Below are positions 18,828-27,456 of a stretch of 64,000 nt of DNA, in pieces; position 1 is the stretch's first letter; every line of letters begins with the position of its first letter. Position numbers and translations under genes: made by a program. A model generated the notes under the pieces. The model ran no database searches. It was not told the origin of the DNA and was given only the letters and a program-made list of their open reading frames with translations. The stretch comes from Planctomycetota bacterium. GTDB lineage: Bacteria > Planctomycetota > UBA1135 > GCA-002686595. The DNA lies in assembly GCA_012960475.1 (NCBI GenBank), contig DUBE01000034.1, forward strand, positions 1-64,000, written 5' to 3'.

Positions 18828-19217
18828 TCAGGATCCAAGCAACGGAGTGCCGGCCGCTTTTTCCTTGCGCAATTGCTCGCCAGAGAAACCCCAGGTGCCG
18901 GTCAGCACGGTCTTGCGCAATCCGACGATGTCGAGCAGCCAGTCCCACCAGCCAAGGTAGGGGGTAGTTCTCACGCTGGTGACATCCAGGTTGGAGAGTC
19001 CCGCGTCAAAAACATTGTCCCGTGCGATCTGGATCGACTCCTTGGGGAAGTCCCAGGCGAAGATCGTGAAAGCCCAGGCTTCGGAGTAGAAGGTGCCGGA
19101 GGTTTCGGTATCGCGCTCAAAGGAAATCGTGGCGCAGGCAGAGAGCATTCCAGCCAGGACAAGACTGGGGAGCAGGCGCTGGAGACGGGGACCCCTCGGA
19201 AGCGATTGACTGACCAT
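18828..19217 (-). CDS. Small lipoprotein of unknown function
   Basis: A 129-residue protein. The start is ATG 19217, which has TAGAGT 7 nt upstream. The N-terminus is basic (LPRGPRLQRLL), then hydrophobic up to the lipobox LVLAGMLSAC. The mature part includes YSEAWAFTIFAWDFP and a Trp-rich TTPYLGWWDWLLDIVG segment, which suggests interaction with a membrane or outer-membrane partner. The longer open frame to 19391 is rejected. No family is recognised. Confidence 0.6.
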   Translation of the reverse strand: MVSQSLPRGPRLQRLLPSLVLAGMLSACATISFERDTETSGTFYSEAWAFTIFAWDFPKESIQIARDNVFDAGLSNLDVTSVRTTPYLGWWDWLLDIVGLRKTVLTGTWGFSGEQLRKEKAAGTPLLGS

Positions 19218-19224
19218 GACAGGC

Positions 19225-19230
19225 ACTCTA
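19225..19230 (-). promoter_or_regulatory. -10 box TAGAGT, leaderless start
   Basis: On the minus strand TAGAGT ends 7 nt before the ATG at 19217. The spacer GCCTGTC contains no ribosome binding site. Confidence 0.45.
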
Positions 19231-19389
19231 TCGTCCTGGAAGGTCTGAAACCGCAGCGCTGTGTTGAAGATCTCCCCATCCTTGGGGCAATCTGTGTCCC
19301 GGAAAGGGGATCGATGGGGTTGGGGCCCTTCAGAAGTCCCCCCATGGCCTCGGCTCTTGAGTTCACAGGCGCATCGAAGAATCAACCAC

Positions 19390-20586
19390 ATGTCCTCCGC
19401 CTCCCTCGACCCAGCTGTTCACAGGCGTCATCTGGCCCAGATGGATCGCCGTCTGGGGTCGTCTAGCGCTCCGACGCGTCTTTTCTTTGCCCCCGGACGG
19501 GTCAATCTGTTCGGTGCGCACTTGGATTATAACGGAGGTCCGGTGATGCCCACGGCGATTCACCGGGGCACCTTGATTGGCGCGCGAGCGCGGGCGGATG
19601 GGAGGGTTCGCATGGCCTCGACCCTGGGCGGCGAGACCCTCGATGCAGACTTGGATACTCTGCCCCAAGTCGCAAGCGGTGCCTGGTTCGACTATCCCTT
19701 GGGTGTCTTGATCCAGTTGCTCGGCAAGCGCCCTCAGACCATGGCAGGTCTCGACCTGTTCTTTGGGGGGGACCTGCCCATTGGGGCGGGCTTGTCTTCC
19801 TCCGCTTCGATTTGCGTGGGCACGGCCCTGGCCCTTGATCTTTGCTGGGGACTCGGTGTGGGTTGTGAGGGTTGGGTCAACGCGGCCCTGCAAGGCGAGC
19901 GGGGTTTTGTGGGCGTTCAGTGCGGCATCATGGATCCCTACGCGGTGGGCTACGCCAAGCCTGGGCACCTCTTGTGGTTGGATTGCAAGGACGGCAGCTT
20001 CAGCTACTTGCCCCTGGATCCGAAGGTGGTCTCCATCGTGGTGATGGACTCTGGCGTCAAGCGTGAGTTGGCCGCGGGCGCTTTCAATCAGCGTGTGCAG
20101 GAGTGCAAGGCCGCCGCGGAGTTTCTGCTTCCTTTGACCTCTGGCGCGGATTGCCTGCGGGATGTGAAGGCAGATGTGTTGGCCGAGCATGGGTCAAAGA
20201 TGGACCCGGTCTTGCAGCGGCGCACCCGGCATGTGATCAATGAAGTGCAGCGCACCTTTCAGGCCCGGGATTTCCTGGCCCAGGGGGACATCGTTGCAGC
20301 GGGTGACCTGATGGTGCAATCCCACGAATCCCTGCGGCGTGACTTTGAAGTCTCAGTGCCGGAACTCGATCTTCTGGTGGATGCGGTCGCGGCGGGGGAG
20401 GAGAGTTTCGGTGGAAGGCTGACTGGGGCCGGCTTTGGAGGCTGCGTGGTGGCCCTGGTCCGGAGGGGCCAAGAAGAAGCCCTGCGCGAGCGGGCGCAGG
20501 GCTGGTTCGTTGAGCGTTTCGGCCGTGATCCAGGTTTTGCGGTTTTCCTGGGGGACGAAGGCCCCCGGGAATTGAGCCTATCCTAG
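19390..20586 (+). CDS. Galactokinase-like GHMP sugar kinase
   Basis: A 398-residue ATP-dependent sugar-1-kinase. Motifs: sugar-binding signature APGRVNLFGAHLDYNGG (residues 34-50), ATP loop GAGLSSSASICVGTAL, catalytic Asp in GIMDPYAVGY, and C-terminal GGRLTGAGFGGCVVAL. Length and motif order fit GalK. The normal G-E-H-x-D-Y is here G-A-H-L-D-Y: the glutamate that helps hold the galactose hydroxyls in known galactokinases is Ala43. The true substrate may therefore be a different sugar. ATG 19390 is chosen over the open frame from 19261. The stop overlaps the convergent gene by 4 nt. Confidence 0.8.
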   Translation: MSSASLDPAVHRRHLAQMDRRLGSSSAPTRLFFAPGRVNLFGAHLDYNGGPVMPTAIHRGTLIGARARADGRVRMASTLGGETLDADLDTLPQVASGAWFDYPLGVLIQLLGKRPQTMAGLDLFFGGDLPIGAGLSSSASICVGTALALDLCWGLGVGCEGWVNAALQGERGFVGVQCGIMDPYAVGYAKPGHLLWLDCKDGSFSYLPLDPKVVSIVVMDSGVKRELAAGAFNQRVQECKAAAEFLLPLTSGADCLRDVKADVLAEHGSKMDPVLQRRTRHVINEVQRTFQARDFLAQGDIVAAGDLMVQSHESLRRDFEVSVPELDLLVDAVAAGEESFGGRLTGAGFGGCVVALVRRGQEEALRERAQGWFVERFGRDPGFAVFLGDEGPRELSLS

Positions 20587-22646
20587 TTCTCTTCCCCTTG
20601 CAGGACAGGCGTCCCGTGCTGGATCGAGCGGGCCGCTTCGAGCAGCACCGCTCCGGGTCCGGTGCTGACCACCGCAGCGCTGAAGGGACTCTCCAGAAGA
20701 TCCACCGCAGCGGCCGGTCGGCCACCGAAGTGGTAGTTTCCGGCCAGGAGCAGGCGCGCGTCTTCGTCCAGGAAGTGGTCGCTCAGGTAGCGCTCGAGGG
20801 TTGCCAGTTGCTGGTCGAACTGAATCGGGTCCCCATAGAAGGTGTGCTTGTCCACCACGTGAAGGGCCAGGCTCGGGTCCAGCTCAAGAGCCACGCGCAA
20901 TTCCGCGGCGGCCCAACGATAGTCACCTATCGCCATGAGTGCATCGGAGAGCACAAGGTGCAGGATGCCGATCTTCGGGGCAAATTCCACCGCCCGTGAG
21001 TAGTGACTGGCCGCATCGCTGAAGCGTCCTGCGCGAAAGGCCTCGTCCCCAAGGGTCAGGTAGTGGTGAGCGACCCGATTGAGTTCCTCTTGCCTGACCT
21101 GGTCTTCTTGTCCTGAGGGAGTTCCTGCCGCCGCTGGTACCACTACCTCGCCCAGGGGGATGGCCTCTTGCGCCACAGCTTGCGGTGCCTGCTCCACATA
21201 GATCACTTCTGGCTCGGCCTCGATCACCACCGTGGTCGTTTGCGGGTAGTAGCCATAGGGCACCGTGGGTCCGTACCAGGAGTAGTTGGAGGGCCACCAA
21301 CCCCAGTAGGAGTGTCCGCCACCCCACCACCAACTGTGCCACCAAAGAGAGGAGCAGTAAATGGGGCAAGAAAGCCAACCCCAGGAGTTCCAGCCCCAGG
21401 AGGAGTAGCAACCCCAGAATATGCTGTGGGAGCCATAGCCATAGCCGTCGTGCCAGCCATCGTGGTAGCCATCGCCATATCCGTCGTCGTACTCGCCGCC
21501 AGAGCCTGCTCCCGATCCGGAACTGCCCGTGGCGCCTCCGTCGGAGTCGAGGCCCGGGCGCACCGCGGCCTGGACCCCATTGGGGTCATGCCCGGCGGAG
21601 AGGGTACCGCCTCCAAGGGCGTTGTTCTTGGCGTCAAGAGCTGCCTGACGACGACGGTTGTTGGTTACCTGTTGATACTGTTCCCGTGCCTTTGTTACTC
21701 GGGTCAAGCGCTGCTGCAGACGACCCTCTGCCACCCGCTGTTTGCGTTGGATACTACCTTGACGTGCTTGAGTGGTGCGCGTGTTGCGGATCTGCTTGCC
21801 TTGACGCGCGGCTTGCACCCGTTGGGCCAGGGTGGATTCGCGGGTAGGCTCGGTGTTTGCTGCTTTGGTCTGGGCCGTACGGTAACGGCCTAACAGTGAA
21901 GCGCGATCGGAGGAAGGCGTACTGCTGGTTCTTGAGGTTGTGGAGGGTGCTTGTCCGCTGAGACTCCAGCGGCTACGTACGGAGGCCGAGGGACCTGAGC
22001 CCACCGGTGTGGAGCGCGGGCGCCAGGAGGGCGCACCTGTCGCAGTGGGGCTGGAATTGGAGCCCGAGTAGGATTGCGGGAAGCGCACTCGGCGCGCCGG
22101 GGAGGTCACCGGTTCGCGGGGAGCGGGGGTACTGATTTCAGGCGTCGAACGGGAACTCGTGGGACGCCAGGTCGAACTGCTGCTGCCGCGCGGAGCGCTG
22201 GCGCTGCTGGACCTGCTGGTGGCGGGAGTCGTGCTGCGCGTGGGAGCCGGGCTCGTGCGGCTCGGGGGCCTTGAGGTCGAGCGTGTGGTCGGCTGGGTTG
22301 TCACCCGAGGCGAGGTGCTGCGGGTGTAAGTCGGGCGTGAGCTTCTGGAGCTGGAGCTGCTCGAGCGTGAGCTGCTTGTACGCGAGGGTGTGGAGCGGGA
22401 ACTGCTCGAGCGCGAGGGTGTGGAGCGGGAACTGCTCGAGCGCGAGGGTGTGGAGCGGGAACTGCTCGACCGGGAGGGTGTGGAGCGGGAACTGCTTGAG
22501 CGGGAGGGGCTGGAGCGCTGGGAGCGGCTGGAACTCTGGGTGCGGCTGCCTTGGGAACTGCTGCGGCTGCGCTGGGCGAAGGCCTCAGCGGAGGGAAGGG
22601 CCAGCAGGAGGATCAGGGTGGTGGTGATCAGGCGGGGGGTACTCAT
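20583..22646 (-). CDS. Secreted Ser/Arg-rich protein with aromatic centre and C-terminal TPRs
   Basis: A 687-residue protein starting at ATG 22646 with a signal peptide (LITTTLILLLALPSAEAFAQ). Residues about 25-200 are Ser/Arg/Pro/Thr-rich, with four identical SRSTPSRSSS-type decapeptides. The middle has a Gly/Asp-rich linker (GYGDGYHDGWHDGYGYG) and a Trp/Tyr/Gly-rich patch. The C-terminal 180 residues carry two TPR-like units (DEAFRAGRFSDAASHYSRAV and YRWAAAELRVALELDPS). It resembles large surface or cell-wall proteins of some Planctomycetota and Myxococcota in composition only. Function unknown. Confidence 0.7.
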   Translation of the reverse strand: MSTPRLITTTLILLLALPSAEAFAQRSRSSSQGSRTQSSSRSQRSSPSRSSSSRSTPSRSSSSRSTPSRSSSSRSTPSRSSSSRSTPSRTSSSRSSSSSSRSSRPTYTRSTSPRVTTQPTTRSTSRPPSRTSPAPTRSTTPATSRSSSASAPRGSSSSTWRPTSSRSTPEISTPAPREPVTSPARRVRFPQSYSGSNSSPTATGAPSWRPRSTPVGSGPSASVRSRWSLSGQAPSTTSRTSSTPSSDRASLLGRYRTAQTKAANTEPTRESTLAQRVQAARQGKQIRNTRTTQARQGSIQRKQRVAEGRLQQRLTRVTKAREQYQQVTNNRRRQAALDAKNNALGGGTLSAGHDPNGVQAAVRPGLDSDGGATGSSGSGAGSGGEYDDGYGDGYHDGWHDGYGYGSHSIFWGCYSSWGWNSWGWLSCPIYCSSLWWHSWWWGGGHSYWGWWPSNYSWYGPTVPYGYYPQTTTVVIEAEPEVIYVEQAPQAVAQEAIPLGEVVVPAAAGTPSGQEDQVRQEELNRVAHHYLTLGDEAFRAGRFSDAASHYSRAVEFAPKIGILHLVLSDALMAIGDYRWAAAELRVALELDPSLALHVVDKHTFYGDPIQFDQQLATLERYLSDHFLDEDARLLLAGNYHFGGRPAAAVDLLESPFSAAVVSTGPGAVLLEAARSIQHGTPVLQGEEN
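22381..22500 (+). repeat. 30-nt tandem repeat, four copies, in the Ser/Arg-rich gene
   Basis: Four adjacent 30-bp units, nearly identical at the DNA level, encode ten-residue Ser/Arg/Thr/Pro repeats on the minus strand. There are no spacers, so it is not a CRISPR. The near-identity suggests recent slippage expansion; copy number may vary between strains. Confidence 0.85.
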
Positions 22647-22804
22647 GGGAGCTAGGGTGGGGTTCAGGGTTCGGCCTCTTCCCAGCAAGGAGGGTGCCAG
22701 CCCCTGAGGACCCTCAGAAGGCGCTTGGGGAGGGTCCCTGACCTACCTGGAAGACACCAGCGGGGTGTTCTCCCAAGGGGACGCAATGGGGGGCGAGGAG
22801 AGAG

Positions 22805-23944
22805 TCATGGGGCCACCTCCACACGTAACTCCCGGGTTCCGTCGGGGGCCTCCCAGAGCACGATGCGGGAGGGGGTGCCCCCCTCGCGGGCTTCGGCCAC
22901 CAGGGCTCTGAGGTGGGTTGCATCCGGGGGGCCGATTTGGGGAAGGCGTCGAATCAGGCCCGATCTGGGGGGCGTCACTTTCCAGGATCCACCCGCTGCG
23001 GCCTGACCCGGTTGGGCAATCAAGAGCACAGACACCAGCCGTCCCCCTTCGTCGATCACGCGTCCAAGACCTGCGAGCAGCTCGCCCCCTTCTTTCCCAA
23101 GCTCACGCCTCGCCTGTTCCCGCCAGATACCCGAGACTCTGGGGTCGAGCACTTCATTCTTCACCATGTGCTCCCATTCAAGGCCGGCCGGGGATGCGAA
23201 TCGGCGGCTCTTCTGTCCGACACGGGGCGGAGCCTTGGGCCGCTGGTCGTGGGGCATGAAGTAGCTGTCGAGAAATCTCAGGTCGCGGTCCACGCGCAGG
23301 ATCTTCTCATGCCAGATTTTCTTGCCGTTGACGATCATGTGGAAGGACGCGGGACGGGGCTTGCCATCGACTTCCTTCCATTTCAGATCGGTCAGGGTCT
23401 CATAGGCGCTGCCGTCAGGGTGGCGTGCCTCCAAGAGGATCGGGTAGTCCTGCTCATTGAGGTGTGCTAGCAGGGAACCGAGTTTGCCCAGGGATGCTTC
23501 ACGCTGTTTGCCTTCCCCAGTCCACTCGAATTGGTGAGGCCAGGCCAGAAGTGCCCGGCGAAGCGCAAACATCAAGCGCATGTCTTGGGCTTTGTTGTCT
23601 GTGGCCGCGTAGCTGGTGGCGGTGCCAAAGGGGATCGACCAGAGTCTTGAGCCATAACGGTAGATCAATGTTCGACGGTCTTCCCCCGGATCTTTCGCAC
23701 GCAACATCCAGCGACCGCGCTGTGGATAGGCCAGATCCACAGCCAGCGTGTGGGGTCGATCTGGTGCACTGGTGAAGACCAACTGTGAGCGCATGGACAG
23801 GGTCCAAGCGCCCCGCTGGCGGCGCATGGGGGGGGGATCCGCCGGCAGCTCGACTGGGGGCTCCTGGGGGCCGACATCGAGTGGCCCCGCGACCAGCAAG
23901 GCGCCTGTCCAGATCAGTGCGTTGAGTCCCAGGAAGAGTCGCAT
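22805..23944 (-). CDS. Secreted protein of unknown function
   Basis: A 379-residue protein from ATG 23944. This start is backed by TATCCT 8 nt upstream and by a signal peptide (MRLFLGLNALIWTGALLVAG); the frame is open to 24013. After a Pro-rich linker the protein is globular and mixed alpha/beta, with stretches such as WTLSMRSQLVFTSAPD and LRFLDSYFMPHDQRP. The beginning vaguely recalls outer-membrane lipoprotein-sorting folds such as LolA that carry lipid, but I cannot support a family. It lies 41 nt downstream of the HEAT-repeat lipoprotein gene on the same strand. Confidence 0.6.
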   Translation of the reverse strand: MRLFLGLNALIWTGALLVAGPLDVGPQEPPVELPADPPPMRRQRGAWTLSMRSQLVFTSAPDRPHTLAVDLAYPQRGRWMLRAKDPGEDRRTLIYRYGSRLWSIPFGTATSYAATDNKAQDMRLMFALRRALLAWPHQFEWTGEGKQREASLGKLGSLLAHLNEQDYPILLEARHPDGSAYETLTDLKWKEVDGKPRPASFHMIVNGKKIWHEKILRVDRDLRFLDSYFMPHDQRPKAPPRVGQKSRRFASPAGLEWEHMVKNEVLDPRVSGIWREQARRELGKEGGELLAGLGRVIDEGGRLVSVLLIAQPGQAAAGGSWKVTPPRSGLIRRLPQIGPPDATHLRALVAEAREGGTPSRIVLWEAPDGTRELRVEVAP

Positions 23945-23952
23945 AAGGACCC

Positions 23953-23958
23953 AGGATA
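23953..23958 (-). promoter_or_regulatory. -10 box TATCCT, leaderless start
   Basis: On the minus strand TATCCT ends 8 nt before the ATG at 23944, between two same-strand genes. It implies that the downstream gene has its own leaderless transcript. Confidence 0.45.
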
Positions 23959-23985
23959 GGCGATTGGGACGGCCTTCGGGCGGTG

Positions 23986-24981
23986 TCAGCTCTGGGGCAG
24001 GCGGTTGGCCCACTTGATCCAGGCTTCGTCCTCGTCGCCGTAGTTGCTCTTGGACAGCAGTTGTAGATCTCGCAGCAGGTTGCTGCGGCGGGGGCCTTCT
24101 TTGTTTTCAAGCAGGGCCGCCGTCAAGATGCGCGCGGCGCGGCCTTTTGAATGGGGATCAGCCAGGCCGAGCTTGGTGATCGCGCGGCTTGCGGCGCGCA
24201 GCACCAGCAGGCGTTCGCTGCGCAGCATCAGGCCCATGTCCCCCATGGATTGGTTGTCCCCCAGGCGAGCCAGGATCAAGATGCAGTGCACTTGTACGGA
24301 TGGTTCCGTGTCAAACAAGCCGTGGCGGGCCGGTTCCAAGGCAAGGGTTCCGTCTGCTCCAGCCTTGACCAATTCGGAAATCGCCCATGAAGCACTGCCT
24401 CGTTCGTTTGCCTCTTGTGCTTTCAGCATGGTGATCAGCCCGCCTAGCGGTGTGTCTGACATGCGCAAGAGGCCTAAAGCGAAAGCCGCGTTTGCGCGTA
24501 CGGTGGTCTGGCTGTCTTCCAATGCGGCCAGTAGTGGAGCCTCGGCTCGTTTGGAGCGACTGAAACCAAGGGCCATGGCCGAAACCTGTCGATTGCGGGT
24601 TGGGCCGGTTTCCAGCTCTTCCAGGAAGAGACGCAAGTCCTTGGCCGCGCGGTGGGAGATCTTCTCATCCAGCACTCGGAACTTCTGCTGGTCTGCGCCC
24701 TTGCGAGCTCCCAGGAGAAGGTTGTTCCAGGCGGTGACCATGCCGTCCATCTCGGACAGGATGTAGCCCTTGCTCTTGATCCGTTTCTCGTGAGGGTCGC
24801 TGACCTTCCAATCTTCCACATTCTCCCACTTGTCCTTGGGGATCACGGATTCGGTATCAGGGGAGGCGCCTTTCTTGCCAGTTGAGGCACAAGCGACGGT
24901 TAGAAGCAGGCAGAGGTAGGGAAGGGGGCGCATGTGGGGGTCGAGACGATTGGTGAGCCGGGATCTTTCCCTGGATCTCAT
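23986..24981 (-). CDS. HEAT-repeat lipoprotein
   Basis: A 331-residue protein from ATG 24981, which has TAGGCT 8 nt upstream. Met17 (MRPLPYLCLLLTVAC) starts a cleaner lipoprotein signal and is an alternative start at 24933. From about residue 125 the chain shows HEAT/PBS-lyase-like helical repeats: RQVSAMALGFSRSKRAEAPL, TTVRANAAFALGLLR and VQVHCILILARLGDN. HEAT domains bind proteins; the partner is unknown. The gene is divergent from the amino-acid dehydrogenase, with about 80 nt between starts. Confidence 0.7.
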   Translation of the reverse strand: MRSRERSRLTNRLDPHMRPLPYLCLLLTVACASTGKKGASPDTESVIPKDKWENVEDWKVSDPHEKRIKSKGYILSEMDGMVTAWNNLLLGARKGADQQKFRVLDEKISHRAAKDLRLFLEELETGPTRNRQVSAMALGFSRSKRAEAPLLAALEDSQTTVRANAAFALGLLRMSDTPLGGLITMLKAQEANERGSASWAISELVKAGADGTLALEPARHGLFDTEPSVQVHCILILARLGDNQSMGDMGLMLRSERLLVLRAASRAITKLGLADPHSKGRAARILTAALLENKEGPRRSNLLRDLQLLSKSNYGDEDEAWIKWANRLPQS

Positions 24982-24989
24982 TGAATGTC

Positions 24990-24995
24990 AGCCTA
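24990..24995 (-). promoter_or_regulatory. -10 box TAGGCT, leaderless start
   Basis: On the minus strand TAGGCT ends 8 nt before the ATG at 24981. The same intergenic stretch carries a divergent box for the plus-strand dehydrogenase at 25049. Confidence 0.45.
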
Positions 24996-25048
24996 CCTCT
25001 TCGGTCGGCCTGCTGGGGTGCCTCATGGTGCTTGGGGACCTGGAGAGC

Positions 25049-25054
25049 TATCTT
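25049..25054 (+). promoter_or_regulatory. -10 box TATCTT, leaderless start
   Basis: TATCTT ends 7 nt before the ATG at 25062. It decides the start against the 27-codon longer open frame that begins at 24981. Confidence 0.5.
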
Positions 25055-25061
25055 GAGGCCG

Positions 25062-26093
25062 ATGCCATTGCAACTCTTTGACGCCATGGCCCGCGAGGGC
25101 TTTGAAGAACTCCTCGCCCTACACGACGCGAAATCGGGCATGCGGGCACTGCTTGCAATTCACGACAGCTCTCGGGGCCCCGCCTTTGGGGGTATCCGTC
25201 GTTGGTCCTATGCGGTGAATTCCACAGCCTTGATGGACGCCCTGCGTCTGGCGCGGGCAATGACCCGCAAGTGTGTGTTGCTCGATTTGCCTTGCGGGGG
25301 CGGCAAGGTGGTCATGCTTGATCAGGAGGGACTGGATCTGAAGCAGGCCTACAGAGCAATCGGGCGGGCGGTGGAGCGCCTCAATGGACGCTACTACACG
25401 GGGCCCGATGTGAATACCGGGCCGCAGGAACTTGGCTGGGTGAGTGCTGAGACCACCTACTGTACCGATCCCGGTCCGGCGGGACCCGGTGAGTTGGCCA
25501 GCTGCACTGCCGAGGGAGTTTTTCAGGGCATGGAGGCGGCGCTCCTCAATCTGGACGGAGAACTGGACTGGCCCCGGCGCAGGGTATTGATCCAGGGCTT
25601 GGGGGCCGTGGGGCAGGGCCTCGCCCAGCGGCTGCTGGAACGCGGCGCCAAGGTGTTGGCCACGGAAATTGATCCTGAGCGGGTGAGCACCGTGCGCGCC
25701 ACTCTTGACGTGGAAATGGTCGAACCCGGGGCCGAGATGGAAGTGGTCTGCGATGTTTTTGCTCCCTGTGCAATGGGCGGGATCTTGCACGACTTGTCCG
25801 TGGAACGATTGCATTGCAAGGTAGTGGCGGGTGGTGCCAACAACCCTCTTTCGCGCACGGAACATGGGGAGCGATTGCACGAACGGGGCATCCTCTTCGT
25901 GCCGGACTTTGTGATCAACGCTGGCGCTTTGGTGCGCGGTTCGGTCTTTCACCTCGAGGGCCGTCGTGAGCCAGTAGAAGAGGTGGGAGCTCGTGTGCGC
26001 CGTAGCGTGGAGCGCGTACTTGGAGTGGCAGTGGAGAGTGACACCTCGCCCATGGCCGCGGCTCTGCGTTTGGCTGACGGCGAGGAATCCTAG
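25062..26093 (+). CDS. Leucine/valine-type amino-acid dehydrogenase
   Basis: A 343-residue NAD(P)-dependent oxidative deaminase of the Glu/Leu/Phe/Val dehydrogenase family. The N-terminal substrate domain has GPAFGGIRRW and the catalytic-lysine segment LDLPCGGGKVVM; the second catalytic block YYTGPDVNTG follows. The Rossmann domain starts at RRVLIQGLGAVGQGLAQRL and the C-terminus has VVAGGANNPL and VPDFVINAGAL. Length fits leucine or phenylalanine dehydrogenase rather than the larger glutamate enzyme. It interconverts branched-chain or related amino acids with their 2-oxo acids in the cytoplasm. Exact substrate not assigned. Confidence 0.88.
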   Translation: MPLQLFDAMAREGFEELLALHDAKSGMRALLAIHDSSRGPAFGGIRRWSYAVNSTALMDALRLARAMTRKCVLLDLPCGGGKVVMLDQEGLDLKQAYRAIGRAVERLNGRYYTGPDVNTGPQELGWVSAETTYCTDPGPAGPGELASCTAEGVFQGMEAALLNLDGELDWPRRRVLIQGLGAVGQGLAQRLLERGAKVLATEIDPERVSTVRATLDVEMVEPGAEMEVVCDVFAPCAMGGILHDLSVERLHCKVVAGGANNPLSRTEHGERLHERGILFVPDFVINAGALVRGSVFHLEGRREPVEEVGARVRRSVERVLGVAVESDTSPMAAALRLADGEES

Positions 26094-26095
26094 GG

Positions 26096-27319
26096 CTACG
26101 GGGCGTTCCAGGCCCCCGCAACCTGCCGTAGGGGAGTGCCCTTGAGCAGGGTGGCGGTAGCTCCCGTATCTCCCACCTGGAACTGCGTGCCAGGCTCCTG
26201 ATGGCGCTTCTTGATGTAGCCTAGTGCTACCGCCTGATCGAGGTGAAAGGAGTAGGCCCAGGTAGTGATCAGGCCCAGGTCGCGGGTCTCTCCATCCACG
26301 TCGCGGGTCAGTCGCGCACCAAGGGGCAGAGGATCATCCCTGTCGAGGGCCAGACAAAAGAGCTGCTTGTTGAGGCCCCCGTAGGTGTCGATCTTGGCCA
26401 CAACTTCCTGGCCGATGTAGCAACCCTTTTCCAGGTTGAACTCGTTGTCAAGGCGCGCTTCGGATGGATAGATTTCATCGCTGATGTCCAAGCCCCAGCG
26501 GGGGCGCAATGCTTCTACGCGTAGAGAGTCTTCGGCCACCCGGCCCAGGGGCGTTGCGCCCGCGACTTGCAGGGCTTGCCAGAGGGCGAGGCAACCCTGT
26601 TTCCCTGCATCCAAGCGCAGACCCCGGTCACCTGCCACCTCTGCGGAACTGATGCGCAGAGGTAAACCCTGCCAGTCACGGGTATCCATGTTGCTTGTCA
26701 CGGGCCCGACGGTTTTTTCGGCGATCTCCTTCGCCCTTGGGCCACCTAGCAAGAGAGCTGCGCACTCTGTGCCCAAGTCCTGCAACTCAACATCTTCTCC
26801 GAAGAGATACATGTCCAGGGTAGTGAGCAAGGATTCGGTCACACCCATAGGGGTCTCAAGGCGGTAACCGTCCGGTTCGCGAAAGAGGTCGAAACGGGCC
26901 TGGATCTTGCCCTTGGGAGTCAGCAGCAGATTTGGATTGCCTTCTCGGATCTGCAGCGGCAATACCTCATTGGCCAGCAGGCGATGCAGGAAAGCCGGGG
27001 CGTCCGGCCCTCGGACCGCAAGCGCCCCGCAGGTGCTGGCGTCGATCAAAGAGCAGGATTGCGTCCCGGCGGCGTACTCTTCGGGAACGGCCCCAAAGGT
27101 TAGAACTTGAGCATTGGCCTGCGTCCCCGTGACGCGCGCTCCTTGGGCACGGTGGTGGTCGAGGAGGGGGGACTGTTGCACGGGTATTGGAGAGGCCTGC
27201 GGAGAAAGTCCGTGCGAAGAGCCTTCTGGGTCACGGGCTCTTGGCTTGGGACTGGTGGAGGGGCTGATGATAGTGCCTTGTGGTCCGAATTCGCCGTGGC
27301 GGATTGTCGCATGAGCCAT
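26096..27319 (-). CDS. ygfZ: YgfZ/GcvT-like folate-binding protein
   Basis: A 407-residue protein of the YgfZ branch of the aminomethyltransferase fold, which uses tetrahydrofolate and helps repair or assemble certain iron-sulfur enzymes. The family signature K-G-C-Y-x-G-Q-E is intact (EKGCYIGQEVVAKI), with the Cys that defines the group. The core begins near SPLLDHHRAQGARV. The start is uncertain: ATG 27319 is used, the frame is open to 27463, and the first 60 residues look poorly conserved. It ends 3 nt from the stop of the convergent dehydrogenase gene. Confidence 0.82.
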   Translation of the reverse strand: MAHATIRHGEFGPQGTIISPSTSPKPRARDPEGSSHGLSPQASPIPVQQSPLLDHHRAQGARVTGTQANAQVLTFGAVPEEYAAGTQSCSLIDASTCGALAVRGPDAPAFLHRLLANEVLPLQIREGNPNLLLTPKGKIQARFDLFREPDGYRLETPMGVTESLLTTLDMYLFGEDVELQDLGTECAALLLGGPRAKEIAEKTVGPVTSNMDTRDWQGLPLRISSAEVAGDRGLRLDAGKQGCLALWQALQVAGATPLGRVAEDSLRVEALRPRWGLDISDEIYPSEARLDNEFNLEKGCYIGQEVVAKIDTYGGLNKQLFCLALDRDDPLPLGARLTRDVDGETRDLGLITTWAYSFHLDQAVALGYIKKRHQEPGTQFQVGDTGATATLLKGTPLRQVAGAWNAP

Positions 27320-27381
27320 GGCAGTCCTGTCATGGGGCTCTTGACACCACGACCCCACGCATTGGATCCTGCACCTTGCTA

Positions 27382-27399
27382 CGAGCCCGTACGGGTTCG
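27382..27399 (+). promoter_or_regulatory. Imperfect palindrome ahead of the oxidase operon
   Basis: CGAGCCCGT followed directly by ACGGGTTCG is a 9-bp inverted repeat with one mismatch, 58 nt before the cytochrome c start. A second hairpin, TCGGGT-ctggaaa-ACCCGA, follows near 27425. Either could be a regulator site for this operon. No known operator consensus is matched. Confidence 0.3.
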
Positions 27400-27456
27400 A
27401 AAGATCCCCTTCCATTCCCGATCCTCGGGTCTGGAAAACCCGAATCCCCACCCCCC

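Noticed and set aside
24981..25061. Longer N-terminus for the amino-acid dehydrogenase
   Set aside because: The extra 27 residues do not look like the family, and TATCTT 7 nt before ATG 25062 marks the internal start.
27370..27410. GGTTCGAAA as a tRNA T-loop
   Set aside because: The flanking bases do not form a T-stem and no anticodon or acceptor arm is found; it is better explained as part of a palindrome.
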